Below, in pieces: positions 43,640-53,012 of a stretch of DNA of 58,152 nt. Within the stretch, counting starts at the first letter, position 1. Each line of letters begins with the position of its first letter. The notes under the pieces were generated by a model. The model did not search any database and was not told the origin of the DNA. It saw only the letters and a program-made list of their open reading frames with translations. The stretch lies in NCBI GenBank assembly GCA_030447315.1, contig JAUJPD010000004.1, forward strand, positions 119,478 through 177,629, in the 5' to 3' direction. The stretch comes from Actinomycetota bacterium. Lineage in GTDB: Bacteria > Actinomycetota > CADDZG01 > WHSQ01. The translations under genes and the position numbers were made by a program.

Positions 43640-45853
43640 TCAGTTGCCTTTGCCCGAACCGGATCCGGAACCCTTGCCCTTGCCCGGCCCCCCCGAAGCC
43701 TTGCCGCCCCCATCGTTTAAGTCTTTGTCCGCGTCCCCATCGTTCTTCTTGCGCCCCGACTCCCGGACCGGCTCGGGTGGAGGTGGTGGCGGCAGAGGGT
43801 TGAGGACGATGTCGGGCATGTCCAGGGGCACCCGGAAGTAGGCGACCTCGGCCCCCTCTAGAGCGGCCTCCATGAACGACGACCAGATCGTGGCGGGAAA
43901 CGTTCCGCCGGTGACGTCGATGCCGCGCACCGGACGGCATCGGGCCTCGGACCCACACGACTGCATCAGGGGCGAGATGTCGTCGCCGGTACCGGCGTCG
44001 CCGTCCTTGCCGGCCTCCGTCGGATAGCCCATCCACACGACGGTCGCCAGCTGTGGCGTGTAACCCGCGAACCACGCGTCGCGGTTGTCCTGCGTTGTCC
44101 CGGTCTTGCCCGCCACGGGCCGCCCGATCTGGGCTGCTGTTCCCGTCCCGTACTCCACCACTCCCTCGAGTGACTGGGTGAGAACGTCCACGGTGTTCTC
44201 CTCGATCACCTGCTCGCCTTCGACATCCATCTTCTTCTTGCACTGCATCTCTTCCGGCGCCGAGTAGCCGAGCAGGCATCTGCCCTCCCGGCCCTCGACC
44301 CATCGGATCGGAGTCACCCGGGGCAACCGGCCCCGGGCCGCCAAACCCGAGAACGCTCGCGACATCTCGAGAACCGACACGTCGAGCGTTCCCAGGGCGA
44401 GCGAACAATGAGACGGGATGTCGCCGCCGCCGGCGGAGCCGGTGAACCCGAATCGCGATACCAACTCGGCTACCTCCGACGCTCCCACCTCGGTGACGAG
44501 CTCGGCGTAGGCGGTATTGACCGATGCGGCGGTGGCTTGGTTGAGATCGAGCATCCCGTACGAGATCCCTTCGTAGTTCTCCGGCTCCCAGATCCCCTCG
44601 GGCCCGGCGCACTCAGGATCCTCGATCACGTTGGGGCTGGCGCCCGAGAACCGCGAGCTCGGCGAGATGTTCTGCTCATACGCCTCTAGAAGCGTAAAGG
44701 GCTTGAAGGCCGAGCCCGCTTGACGCTTGCCATCGGTTGCGTAGTTGAACCCGCGCGCGCTCTTGACACTGGTGAAGTGGCGGCCCCCCACAAGAGCACG
44801 GACCTCGCCTTGCGGCGTCAGAGACACCAAAGCCGCCTGCGGATCCCCCGGCTGGTCGAGCTGTTGCGCGATCGCCGTTTCCGCGTCCGTTTGCATCTCG
44901 AGGTCGATCGTCGTGTAGATCTTCAGCCCGCACCTATACAGGCAATCGCCGAAGCGCGGGTAGAGGAAGTCCTTGCGCAACCACTCCAAGAAGTAAGCCG
45001 CCGGTTGGTGCTGCGCCTTCAAAGGAGGAGAGATCTCGAAACGGAGCTTTGCCTTCGCCGCTCGCGCCCGTCGGCGTTCGGAGATGTAGCCCTCTTGCTC
45101 CATCGCCGACAGAACATGATCGCGGCGCCGCAGCCCCGCCTCGCGACCTTGGTAAGTCGAGGGTGAGGGGATCAAACCCGCCAGGTAGGCCGCTTCGTGC
45201 AGCTTCAGCTTCACTGCATCCTTGGCGAAGTACACGCCGGCGGCGGCTTCGATCCCGTAGGCGCCCCGGCCGAAGTAAACGGTATTCAGGTAGAAGTCGA
45301 GGATCTCGTCTTTGGAGTAGCGGCGCTCTAGCTTGATGGCGAGGATCGCCTCGTCCAGCTTGCGCCTGATCGTGCGACTGGAGTCCTCCAGCACGGCGTT
45401 CTTTATGTATTGCTGGGTGATGGTGGAGCCACCCTGTTGGACGCTGCCGCTGGTGAGGTTCGCCCACGCCGCCCGCACCATCCCCGGCGGAGACACCCCC
45501 TCGTGCTGGAGGAAGTCTCGATCCTCGGCCGCGATCACAGCGTGGCGAACATGGTCCGGCAGGCGATCGGCGTCGATGATGAAGCGGGTGACCTCGTCAC
45601 GGTAGGTCGCGATCAGCTTGCCGTGCCGGTCGTAGACCTCCGACGTCGACGGCAGTCTCACCTCCGGCGGCAGGGGGATCTGGGCGAGGCTGTACTCCAC
45701 CGCGAAGTCCGCGGCCACGAGAGCCAGCACTACTGAGCCGACCACGTTCAGCCACCACAGCGGTCCCCATCTACGAGGCACGCGCACTTTCATCCCGGGA
45801 TCGGATCGACGCCGGGTCGGGACGTGCTCGGTTGGTGGGGAGAGATCGTCCAC
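43640..45853 (-). CDS. class A penicillin-binding protein
   Basis: A 737-residue bifunctional peptidoglycan synthase. A short cytoplasmic tail (about 1-28), one transmembrane helix (about 32-52), a glycosyltransferase domain with the catalytic Glu in AAEDRDFLQHEG, and a transpeptidase domain with SxxK (GSAFKP), SxN (SVNTAY) and KTG (AGKTGTT) are visible. The C-terminus is a Pro-rich linker and a low-complexity Gly/Lys/Ser tail of about 60 residues, which probably sits in the cell wall. Such tails occur in actinobacterial PBPs. Its neighbour is the degenerate SDR, convergent, six bases apart. Confidence 0.95.
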   Translation of the reverse strand: MDDLSPPTEHVPTRRRSDPGMKVRVPRRWGPLWWLNVVGSVVLALVAADFAVEYSLAQIPLPPEVRLPSTSEVYDRHGKLIATYRDEVTRFIIDADRLPDHVRHAVIAAEDRDFLQHEGVSPPGMVRAAWANLTSGSVQQGGSTITQQYIKNAVLEDSSRTIRRKLDEAILAIKLERRYSKDEILDFYLNTVYFGRGAYGIEAAAGVYFAKDAVKLKLHEAAYLAGLIPSPSTYQGREAGLRRRDHVLSAMEQEGYISERRRARAAKAKLRFEISPPLKAQHQPAAYFLEWLRKDFLYPRFGDCLYRCGLKIYTTIDLEMQTDAETAIAQQLDQPGDPQAALVSLTPQGEVRALVGGRHFTSVKSARGFNYATDGKRQAGSAFKPFTLLEAYEQNISPSSRFSGASPNVIEDPECAGPEGIWEPENYEGISYGMLDLNQATAASVNTAYAELVTEVGASEVAELVSRFGFTGSAGGGDIPSHCSLALGTLDVSVLEMSRAFSGLAARGRLPRVTPIRWVEGREGRCLLGYSAPEEMQCKKKMDVEGEQVIEENTVDVLTQSLEGVVEYGTGTAAQIGRPVAGKTGTTQDNRDAWFAGYTPQLATVVWMGYPTEAGKDGDAGTGDDISPLMQSCGSEARCRPVRGIDVTGGTFPATIWSSFMEAALEGAEVAYFRVPLDMPDIVLNPLPPPPPPEPVRESGRKKNDGDADKDLNDGGGKASGGPGKGKGSGSGSGKGN

Positions 45854-45948
45854 TGCGTCCTCTGGTTAGCGGGGATGGCAAGGTCGCTCGATATGCGCCA
45901 CCTCACGGGCAAATGATGTCAGATTGTCTCCATGACCTGGGGATTTAG

Positions 45949-46560
45949 ATGAGCATCGAGACCCTGCTGACGGTCGCCCTCGCGCTGGCGATCTTGATCG
46001 CCGCGGCCGCGCTCCGCTGGATGACGCTCGGGATCCTCGATCTCGTGCTGAGGCTCAGGGGCCACGAGACCCGGCGACGCAGCGCGACCACCGAGCCCCG
46101 GGCCACGCCGGCTGCAAGTGGGCGTTTGCACCAAGCGAGCCGCCGCGTGCTGGAAGCGACGGTCGCAGCAACCACGCGCGCGGTGGCGGAGCTCGCCCGC
46201 TACACCTCCGAGATCCGTCGCGTCACCGCCGCGACGACCTCCGGCGTGTACGCCCGCGTAGCTCCGGCTACTGAGCGCGCCATGGCCACATCGAGCCAGC
46301 TGGTGGTTGAGGGGGCGCGGCGGGCGACCGCGCAGATCCTCGTGGTCACCACGGCCTTGCGACACCTCGCCCAGTCGGCTTATCGAGCCGCTCGCGAGCT
46401 ATGGACTACGACGGATCCGCCGCGGGCCGCCCGGCGTCCACAACCGCCGGTCGAACGAAGCGAGCCCGAACCCGAGCCGCGCGTGATCGACCTGAACAGG
46501 CAGTGGGATCCGCTGACCGACCCGTTCGATCCGGAAGACACCCTCACCTGGTCCCGGTGA
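45949..46560 (+). CDS. hypothetical single-pass membrane protein
   Basis: A 203-residue protein with an N-terminal transmembrane helix (residues about 6-26, ETLLTVALALAILIAAAALR), an Arg/Ala-rich middle with helical character (90-150), and a Pro/Glu-rich C-terminal tail ending DPFDPEDTLTWSR. No enzymatic motif is visible. The composition is compatible with an actinobacterial membrane-anchored helical protein. It is divergent from the PBP gene, with 95 bases between starts, so the two may share regulation. Confidence 0.65.
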   Translation: MSIETLLTVALALAILIAAAALRWMTLGILDLVLRLRGHETRRRSATTEPRATPAASGRLHQASRRVLEATVAATTRAVAELARYTSEIRRVTAATTSGVYARVAPATERAMATSSQLVVEGARRATAQILVVTTALRHLAQSAYRAARELWTTTDPPRAARRPQPPVERSEPEPEPRVIDLNRQWDPLTDPFDPEDTLTWSR

Positions 46561-46582
46561 GCAGGCGTCGTCCGCTGCCTCG

Positions 46583-47509
46583 TTAGGAGGCGGAGCGAGC
46601 CGCCCTCGGGTTGGGCAGAGGGGTCAGAACGTCGACCAGCTTGTCTCGCAGGTGCTCGTAGTTCGGCGGCAACGAGAGGGCTTCCCCGAGAGTTGCCGGG
46701 TCTTCGTCTGCGGTGAAGCCGGGGCCGAGCGTGGCGATCTCGAACAGGACGCCGGACGGCTCTCTGAAGTAGATCGAGCGGAAGTAAAAACGATCGATGA
46801 CCGGCGTGACCTCCATGCCGGCCGCGGCAACCTTACGTTGCCACTGCTCGTGCTCGTCCATCGGAGATGCCCACGCGACGTGATGCACGGTTCCCGCGCC
46901 GCTGAGAGCCCGCCGTTGGGGCGGAGCATCGAACCGGTAGAACCCGCCGCGCTGGGTGCCGCGTACGGTCCAGGAATGACCGCCGCCCGATCCGAAACCA
47001 AGCGTGCCCTCGAACAGCTCGACGCTGGCCTCGGGCCTGCTGCTGTAGGCGCGCACTCCCTCGAAGCCTCGGATCGCGCTCTCGATCGGGACGTCGGGCG
47101 CCTCGGCCCGTAGCGGTTCGTCGCCCGAATGGTCCATCACCAGCTCCAGATCGAGCCCCTCCGGGTCCGTCAACAGCAACGAGGTCTCCGAGCGGGTGGT
47201 GGGGGTGCCTTCTCTCGCGAGACGCTTCTCCCAGAAGTCCAGCGCCTCCCGGTCGGCGACGCGGAAGACGACCCGGTGGACCATCCCGTCGCCGGCGCGG
47301 CCGCGCGGGACGCCGGGGTACTCGAAGAAGGTGATGTCGGATCCCGCGCTCCCCCGCTCGTCCGCGTAGAACAGGTGATAAACGGTGGGGTCGTCCTGAT
47401 TGACGGTCTTCTTCACCATCCGCAGCCCCAGGACGCCCCCGTAGAACTCGACGTTGCCGGGAGCATCGCCGGTGATGGCCGTCACGTGATGTATCCCCTC
47501 GAGCTTCAC
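46583..47509 (-). CDS. VOC-family ring-cleaving dioxygenase-like protein
   Basis: A 308-residue protein with two VOC (glyoxalase/extradiol) modules. Module 1 (about 5-140) has HHVTAITGDAPGNVEFYGG with a metal-ligand His near residue 8; module 2 (about 150-280) has HHVAWASPMDEHEQWQRKV and later Glu in PSGVLFEIATLGPGF. This layout matches the MhqO-type hydroquinone-specific dioxygenases. Substrate and metal are inferred from the family. It is the first of a minus-strand run with PAC2. Confidence 0.87.
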   Translation of the reverse strand: MKLEGIHHVTAITGDAPGNVEFYGGVLGLRMVKKTVNQDDPTVYHLFYADERGSAGSDITFFEYPGVPRGRAGDGMVHRVVFRVADREALDFWEKRLAREGTPTTRSETSLLLTDPEGLDLELVMDHSGDEPLRAEAPDVPIESAIRGFEGVRAYSSRPEASVELFEGTLGFGSGGGHSWTVRGTQRGGFYRFDAPPQRRALSGAGTVHHVAWASPMDEHEQWQRKVAAAGMEVTPVIDRFYFRSIYFREPSGVLFEIATLGPGFTADEDPATLGEALSLPPNYEHLRDKLVDVLTPLPNPRAARSAS

Positions 47510-47593
47510 GGTTCCTCCTGGGTAGCGTCGCCTTCCTGAGGTAAGAACGCCGCGACCGGATCATGATTCCCGGCCCCCTGCGCTGTTCGCGCT

Positions 47594-48451
47594 CTAGGGA
47601 CTGAAAGGCGTGGGTCCCTCCCGGCCTCTGCGCTGATTGCGAAGGAACCTCTCTACCTCCTCGGCGATGTTCTCGCCGGCGGGAACCTCTTGTTCGCCCA
47701 CCAGTCCCTCCAGCCGCTCCACGTACTCGCGCGCCTCGGGGTTCCCCGAGATGAGTTGCTGCAGCGCGTTCCTCTGCGTTGCCTCCTCTTCCTCTAGAGA
47801 ACCTGCTCCGATCGTCACGCCGAGACGATCTTCGACCCGCCGGATCAGCGCGATCGACCCCGACGCGAACGGCATCGCGTAGTGCGGCACCTGAGCCCAG
47901 AATCCCACCGCGGGGATGCCGTTCGCGGCCAGCGTCCACTCGACCAGGCTCACGGCTGCTGCGGGAACGCGCAACAGCCCCTCTGGAGGAGAGGCCGTGC
48001 GCGCCTGTTCCTCCTTCGATCCCGTCATCATCACCGGCGTGGGGGCCGTGTGGGGAACGGCCGCGGGGATCGCGCCCAAGCTGATGTGCTCCACGATGCC
48101 GACTCGGATGGCCATCTCGAGCACGTCGCCGGCGAAGTCCTTCCACCGATAGTCCGGCTCCGGGCCGGACAGAACAAAGAGATCGCGTTCCGCCAGATGC
48201 CGCCGCGTGAGAGTCATGACCGGCCATTGGAAGCTCTCGGGGGTTCCGTCCACGATGTCCAGCACGGGCCTGTGGCTGCGGTAGTCGTAGAGCGCGTCGC
48301 TGTCGAACGTGGCGACCACCTCGCCACCGTCTGCTATGTGGCGCGCCGCGGTGGAAGCGGCGCCGGCGGCATCCACCCAGTCCTCGAACGACACGATGAG
48401 GGCGGGCGCGACCAGATCCTCCGGTAGCTCGGAAAGCTCGTAGTTGGACAT
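47594..48451 (-). CDS. PAC2-family protein
   Basis: A 285-residue PAC2 protein, related to eukaryotic proteasome assembly chaperone 2. Family features are IVSFEDWVDAAGAASTAARH near residues 20-38, YDYRSHRPVLDIVDG near 54-68 and LVEWTLAANGIPAVGFWAQV. The C-terminal 70 residues form a charged helical tail. PAC2 proteins are common in Actinobacteria, where their link to the proteasome or to other processes is not settled; no proteasome gene is in this window. Confidence 0.9.
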   Translation of the reverse strand: MSNYELSELPEDLVAPALIVSFEDWVDAAGAASTAARHIADGGEVVATFDSDALYDYRSHRPVLDIVDGTPESFQWPVMTLTRRHLAERDLFVLSGPEPDYRWKDFAGDVLEMAIRVGIVEHISLGAIPAAVPHTAPTPVMMTGSKEEQARTASPPEGLLRVPAAAVSLVEWTLAANGIPAVGFWAQVPHYAMPFASGSIALIRRVEDRLGVTIGAGSLEEEEATQRNALQQLISGNPEAREYVERLEGLVGEQEVPAGENIAEEVERFLRNQRRGREGPTPFSP

Positions 48452-48493
48452 CTTCGGCCCAGCCTAGCCACCCCGGAGCTTCGCCGGTCAGGG

Positions 48494-50281
48494 CTAGAGC
48501 AGCGCGGCCGCCCCGGCTGCTTCCTCGGCCCTCTCGATATCTCGCTCGATCACGGCGAGGCCACCTTCCCAGAAGGCCGGATCGCTCAGATCGCAGCCCA
48601 CGATGCCGGCGAGCTCCTCCGGCGGTCTCGAGCCGCCCGCCGACAACATCTCGAGATAGTTGGGCACGAAGGACTCGCCGCGCTCTTCGTAGAGCCGGTA
48701 GACCGACACGGCCAGAAGGAACCCGAATGCGTACGCGTACACGTAGCCCGGAACCTGGATGAAGTGCGGAACATAGGACCACCACGAGCGGTAGTCGTCG
48801 GCCAGCTCGACCGCGTCTCCGAGCATCTCCTTCTGCGTCGCGATCCAGAGGTCTCCGAAACGATCTACCGAGAGCTCACCTTCGTCACGACGCGCGTTGT
48901 GGACCCTCGCTTCGAAACCGTTCATCGCTACCTGCCGGAACACCGTGGCCAGCGAGTCCTCCACCTTCTGGGCCAGCAACGCGAAGCGGGCCCGAGGTGA
49001 GTCCTCGAGCCCCAGCAGGCGGTTGAAGACGATCGTCTCTCCGAAAACAGATGCCGTTTCGGCGACGGTGAGCGGAGTGGTCTGATGGAAGGGGCCCTGG
49101 ACACTGCCCAATGCCTGGTGTACCCCATGGCCCAGCTCGTGCGCGAGGGTCAGCACGTCCCGTCTCTTGTGCGTGTAGTTCAACAACACGTACGGATGAT
49201 GCGACGAAACGGTCGGAGCACAGAACGCCCCCTGCACCTTGCCTGTTCGGGTGGGCACGTCGATCCAGGACTCGTCGAAGAAACGTCTCGCCAGGTTCCC
49301 CAGCTCTCCGGAGAACGACGAGTAACAATCGAGAACGATCTCTCGCGCCTCGTCCCACGGGACCTCCGCATCGTCTTCCGTGATGGCGGCAGCCCGGTCG
49401 TAATAAGCCAGCTTGTCGAGCCCGAGGAGCTTCGCCTTCAGCGAATACCACCGCTGGGGAAGGTCGTAGCGCCCTCGCACCGCAGTGACCAAAGCATCCA
49501 CCGCATCGTCCGGTGCCTCTTGCGACAGATTGAAGCTCTGCAGCCAGTGCGTGTAGCCCCGTAGCCGGTCGTCCGTCGCCTTGTCGTGCATCAGCATGTT
49601 GTAGATGTAGGCGCGCGTTCGCAGCTCCGGCTGCAGCGCCTTGGTCACCGCGGTGCCGGCGTTGCGTCTGACGTCACGATCGTGGGAGCTCAGCCGGCTG
49701 AGCACCTCGGACAGATTCGTCTTGTGTCCGCCCTCGTCCTCGACCTCGATAGCGGAGGTGAGCTCGCTGAACAATCGTCCCCACGCCGAGCGCGCGGTGA
49801 TCGCTTTCTCGGTCAGGATGCGCTCTTCGGGCTCGGACAGGAGATGATCCCGGTATCTCCTCAACACCTCGAGGTGGTGGCGCGACTGTGTCAAAGCCTC
49901 GTCGACCAGCAGCTCTCTCGCCTTCTCGTCCGGAACCTTGGTCCACTCCAGCTCGAAGAACAACAGCAACGTCGCGATCTCCGTTGCCGCCTCCTGCACG
50001 CGTTGCAGAAGAGCGCCCCGCTCGGGATCGGCTGTGTCGGTCGCGAACCACAGGTGCGCATAAGAGGCGGCGCGCCCGACGATCTCTTCGACCTCGCCCA
50101 GCTCTTTCATGAAAAGCCCGAGCGCTCCAGCGTCGAAAGAGGAGATCTTCCCTTTGCTGTGGGCCAGCGCGGCGGCCCGGGTGCGCCCCTCGTCCATCAA
50201 CGACTGCACGCCCGCGGGCCCTCGGCCGTCCACGAGCGTGTCGATGTCCCAGGTCAGATCGTTCAGCTCTGTCGTAGTCAT
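48494..50281 (-). CDS. pepF: oligoendopeptidase F (M3 peptidase)
   Basis: A 595-residue zinc metalloendopeptidase of family M3. The zinc site HELGHGVHQAL contains the HEXXH motif (His, catalytic Glu, His), and the third ligand Glu lies in VAETASVFGE further downstream. The rest is the helical M3 scaffold. It cleaves oligopeptides in the cytoplasm. The catalytic region and length appear normal. Confidence 0.93.
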   Translation of the reverse strand: MTTTELNDLTWDIDTLVDGRGPAGVQSLMDEGRTRAAALAHSKGKISSFDAGALGLFMKELGEVEEIVGRAASYAHLWFATDTADPERGALLQRVQEAATEIATLLLFFELEWTKVPDEKARELLVDEALTQSRHHLEVLRRYRDHLLSEPEERILTEKAITARSAWGRLFSELTSAIEVEDEGGHKTNLSEVLSRLSSHDRDVRRNAGTAVTKALQPELRTRAYIYNMLMHDKATDDRLRGYTHWLQSFNLSQEAPDDAVDALVTAVRGRYDLPQRWYSLKAKLLGLDKLAYYDRAAAITEDDAEVPWDEAREIVLDCYSSFSGELGNLARRFFDESWIDVPTRTGKVQGAFCAPTVSSHHPYVLLNYTHKRRDVLTLAHELGHGVHQALGSVQGPFHQTTPLTVAETASVFGETIVFNRLLGLEDSPRARFALLAQKVEDSLATVFRQVAMNGFEARVHNARRDEGELSVDRFGDLWIATQKEMLGDAVELADDYRSWWSYVPHFIQVPGYVYAYAFGFLLAVSVYRLYEERGESFVPNYLEMLSAGGSRPPEELAGIVGCDLSDPAFWEGGLAVIERDIERAEEAAGAAALL

Positions 50282-50310
50282 GTGGCCAAGATATTCGTCC
50301 CGGGGGGGAC

Positions 50311-50607
50311 TCAGTCCTCGTCGCGGGGACGAACGACTATCGTTTCGTGCTGCGGCTCGAGCGCGACCACCGCTTCCGGATAGAGCTCGGTGACGGAACT
50401 GTCCACGTAGACGTTGAGGCCGGGTTCCTGAAGGAGCGCTTCTCCTTCCAGTGGGCCATCCGCCAGCTCGATCTGGACGTCGGCGGCGCCTCCAAGAGAT
50501 TTGGCCGCTCGCAGGCGGACCCCGCCCTCGGAGGACGCGTCGATGTTCGCCATCTCGAGCGATCGCCGCAGCACCGCGGCGGCCTCGGGTGTGATCTCTA
50601 GCGTCAT
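50311..50607 (-). CDS. HesB/IscA-like protein lacking cysteines
   Basis: A 98-residue protein from ATG 50607. The opening LEITPEAAAVLRRSLEMA and the strand pattern VRLRAAKSLGGAADVQIELA fit the A-type Fe-S carrier fold, but it has no Cys at all. It therefore cannot hold an Fe-S cluster in the canonical way. It may be a structural relative of unknown role. It lies 29 bases downstream of the pepF start, on the minus strand. Confidence 0.72.
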   Translation of the reverse strand: MTLEITPEAAAVLRRSLEMANIDASSEGGVRLRAAKSLGGAADVQIELADGPLEGEALLQEPGLNVYVDSSVTELYPEAVVALEPQHETIVVRPRDED

Positions 50608-50779
50608 CGTCCGGCCCCCCTCGTCGTAGCGAGCCGCAACCCTAAGGGTCCATGCGTGACACCGCTCACCCGGCTCTTGGAGTCTGGAGCTCACCGCGCC
50701 CCCGCGTTGACGGCCCCCTGCCGCTCGGTGCGATGATGTGCCACGTCGATGCGGTGGTGATGGGAAAGGAGCCGAGACG

Positions 50780-50878
50780 ATGGCATCCAAGGACAAGGGT
50801 GGAAAGTCCGAGAAGAAGGAAGCGAAGAAGAGCTTGAAAGAGAAGAGGGCCACGAAGAAGGACAAGAAGGGGAAGTAG
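50780..50878 (+). CDS. 32-residue Lys-rich basic protein
   Basis: ATG 50780 with AAAGGAG upstream encodes a peptide of 32 residues with more than one-third Lys (KSEKKEAKKSLKEKRATKKD). Short Lys-rich proteins with an SLKEKRA segment recur in Actinobacteria, which supports a real gene. A nucleic-acid-binding or ribosome-associated role is a guess. The frame is complete and the TAG stop at 50876 is followed closely by the convergent cyclase gene. Confidence 0.6.
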   Translation: MASKDKGGKSEKKEAKKSLKEKRATKKDKKGK

Positions 50879-50910
50879 CGCGGGCACAGTTCGGCTGCGC
50901 AGGTCTTAGG

Positions 50911-52086
50911 TCAGATGACGGTGACTGCCAGCCCACCCGCGTCTCGGACCGCTTTCTCGGAGGCCGACTCGAGATCCGACAACAACCGGTAGCTCAGCTT
51001 CTCCAGATCCATCCCCACCGATGCGGCATCGGCATCCGTCAACCGCTCCAGTAGCTGCTTCGATACCAGGGTCTCCCCGGGGCCGGCCGACTCTTCGAGG
51101 CGAGCCGTTTCGTTCACCTCATCCCCCAGCGCGGTGACGTCCAGCCGGCCCCCTGGAACCAGCTGACCCATATACAGGCTCCCGCCCCAGTGCAGTCCTA
51201 GCTTCATCATGCAGCCGGTCCCGGTGACCTCTTCGAAGATGCTTTCGGAGATGTCGTGGATGCGGCGGGCGGCGCGGATCGTGCCTGCGGCCGCGCCCGA
51301 ATCCGAACCGAGGTCGTCTACGAGGAAGAACGCCGACGCGCCGTCGCCCGCGTGTTTGCCGATGATGCCTTTCTCGTCGGCAACGACCGCATCGATCTCG
51401 GACCACAACCTGCGCACCAGCTTGAAGTAGGCCGCACTCGGAAGCTGGCGAGACAAGCTGCCCGAATGGTGAAGATCACAGAACAAGATCGCAGCTTGTC
51501 GGGGCCCGGGTTCGGTGAGCTTGGCCATCCGCTCGTACATGCGCTCGTCCCCGCTGGCGAGCAGCGACAGCAGGTTCGGACGCACTCCCATGAACGAGAG
51601 CATGAGCGTCCCGATGAACGACCCGTCATCGTCGTTCATGCGCAGGTACAGCAGGTTCACGCGGTGCCTCGGAGCCTTGTCCTGAGTCCGGGGGTCGAGA
51701 TAGAGGAAGGAGCCGGACCACATCATCGGCGACCGCTCCGCCGGCTCGACCTCCTTTAACAACGGAAGGAACGGCTCCGGCAACACCTCTGCCGGATCAC
51801 GGCCACGGTCGCGGAAATCCCGCAGCACGAACGGCGCCAACTGGACGAATATCTCCAACTGGCTCTCCTGGTCGATGACATCGAGCCATGCCGGCTGCGT
51901 GTAGGCCTCGAGGGCGTGGAGGCCGAGACCGATGTTGGTCTCCGGTCCTGCATCCAGGAACGCCATCAGCTCCTTGGACACCCACACCAGGCGCCACTCG
52001 CTGTCCAGGATGTGCGCAGACCACTTGAGCTCCTCGAGCTGGCGGGCCCAGGAAACCAGCCGTGGATCCTGCAGCAATTGCGTCAT
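50911..52086 (-). CDS. class III adenylate cyclase with PAS-like sensor region
   Basis: A 391-residue protein. The N-terminal 160 residues (HILDSEWRLVWVSKELMAFL...) look like a PAS-type ligand-sensing domain. The cyclase domain (about 196-390) keeps all key residues: metal Asp204 (FCDLHHSG) and Asp248 (AGDG), substrate-specifying Lys244 and Asp316, and transition-state Asn325 and Arg329 in NETAR. The Lys/Asp pair predicts cAMP, not cGMP. It is soluble. Effectors are unknown. Confidence 0.88.
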   Translation of the reverse strand: MTQLLQDPRLVSWARQLEELKWSAHILDSEWRLVWVSKELMAFLDAGPETNIGLGLHALEAYTQPAWLDVIDQESQLEIFVQLAPFVLRDFRDRGRDPAEVLPEPFLPLLKEVEPAERSPMMWSGSFLYLDPRTQDKAPRHRVNLLYLRMNDDDGSFIGTLMLSFMGVRPNLLSLLASGDERMYERMAKLTEPGPRQAAILFCDLHHSGSLSRQLPSAAYFKLVRRLWSEIDAVVADEKGIIGKHAGDGASAFFLVDDLGSDSGAAAGTIRAARRIHDISESIFEEVTGTGCMMKLGLHWGGSLYMGQLVPGGRLDVTALGDEVNETARLEESAGPGETLVSKQLLERLTDADAASVGMDLEKLSYRLLSDLESASEKAVRDAGGLAVTVI

Positions 52087-52124
52087 AGGTCAAGTCTGCC
52101 ATCCGCAGAAACGGGCACCGAAGG

Positions 52125-52167
52125 CAACCAAAAAGAAGAAGCCGTGGCGGCTGATGCCGCCACGGCT
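52125..52167 (-). terminator. Rho-independent terminator after the cold-shock gene
   Basis: GCCGTGGCGGC (52141-52151) and GCCGCCACGGC (52156-52166) form an 11-base-pair stem with a TGAT loop. On the minus strand the stem is followed by a T-rich run (complement of AAAAAGAAGAA at about 52129-52139). It lies 22 bases beyond the cold-shock gene stop and just ahead of the cyclase start, insulating the two genes. Confidence 0.9.
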
Positions 52168-52188
52168 CTGTCTTCTAGAGCAGATCGA

Positions 52189-52398
52189 TCACTCCGAGAG
52201 TGACTTGACGTTGGTCGCTTCGGGACCCTTCGCCCCGGCACGCGCCTCGAACTCGACCTTGGCACCCTCGGCCAGAGACTTGAAGCCCTCGGCCTGGATG
52301 TTGGTGTGGTGAACGAAGAGATCCTTCGACCCATCCTCGGGAGTGATGAAGCCATATCCCTTAGCGTCGTTGAACCATTTGACCGTTCCAGTTGCCAT
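52189..52398 (-). CDS. cold-shock protein (CspA family)
   Basis: A 69-residue single-domain OB-fold RNA/DNA chaperone. ATG 52398 is set by GGGAGGTG upstream; a longer upstream frame is not coding. The nucleic-acid-binding motifs KGYGFI (RNP1) and DLFVHH (RNP2) are intact. The region upstream up to about 52470 is A/T-rich relative to the window and may be a 5' untranslated leader, as is usual for cold-shock genes. The terminator downstream makes it a single-gene unit. Confidence 0.93.
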   Translation of the reverse strand: MATGTVKWFNDAKGYGFITPEDGSKDLFVHHTNIQAEGFKSLAEGAKVEFEARAGAKGPEATNVKSLSE

Positions 52399-52537
52399 AA
52401 AAAACACCTCCCCTGCACGCTCACGAACGAGGCAAGGAAGGCGGTGGCACAACCGAACTCACGTTCTAACTACCAAGAAGCCTACTTCATCTGACGTCAG
52501 CGCGCACGGGCTCCCGATGCGGGAGCTTCTTCAGCCG

Positions 52538-52954
52538 CTATCGAGACGCCCACGGCCCTACGCCGCCGATGCGGTCGACGGTGATCCTGGTGACGAAGCC
52601 GGCGGGGGGATCGGGCATCGTTGGAAACACGACACCGGGTCCCAGGTAGGTGTGAGCGAGCTTCTGCAGCAGCTCCGGTGCTCCCCCTTCGGTTATCCGG
52701 CCCTTCCCGTTCACGACGAGGTATTCGTGGAGTCCCCACTCGTTGACCTTCGGCGTCTCCAGAGAGATGGTCACGCGAGGGTCGCGCTGGATGTTCCGCA
52801 GCTTCCGCTGGTGGAACAACGACGCGATCACGATCTCGTCGCCCTCCAGACCCACCCACGCCATCGTCACCTGAGGTGCGCCGTCCGCATCGATGGTCGC
52901 AACATGTGCAAGGGCAGCCGACTCGAGAACCTCACGCGCTGTATCAGGAATCAT
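52538..52954 (-). CDS. PPOX-class (possibly F420-dependent) oxidoreductase
   Basis: A 138-residue split-barrel flavin/F420-binding protein starting at ATG 52954. Features are AHVATIDADGAPQVTMAWVG (about 16-35) and FHQRKLRNIQRDPRVTIS (about 47-64), where the Lys/Arg pair normally contacts the cofactor phosphate. Cofactor (FMN or F420) is not certain from sequence. The ORF extends in frame to 53101, but that part is not protein-like. Confidence 0.87.
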   Translation of the reverse strand: MIPDTAREVLESAALAHVATIDADGAPQVTMAWVGLEGDEIVIASLFHQRKLRNIQRDPRVTISLETPKVNEWGLHEYLVVNGKGRITEGGAPELLQKLAHTYLGPGVVFPTMPDPPAGFVTRITVDRIGGVGPWASR

Positions 52955-53012
52955 CCACGCATCATCGCTTCGTTGACCCCGCGCGTCGAGGGGGTCGAGC
53001 TCGATCTCGTAG

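Noticed and set aside
46833-48785. Long minus-strand frame across VOC, PAC2 and PepF genes
   Set aside because: Overlaps three well-supported genes in another frame and is Arg/Gly-rich without domains.
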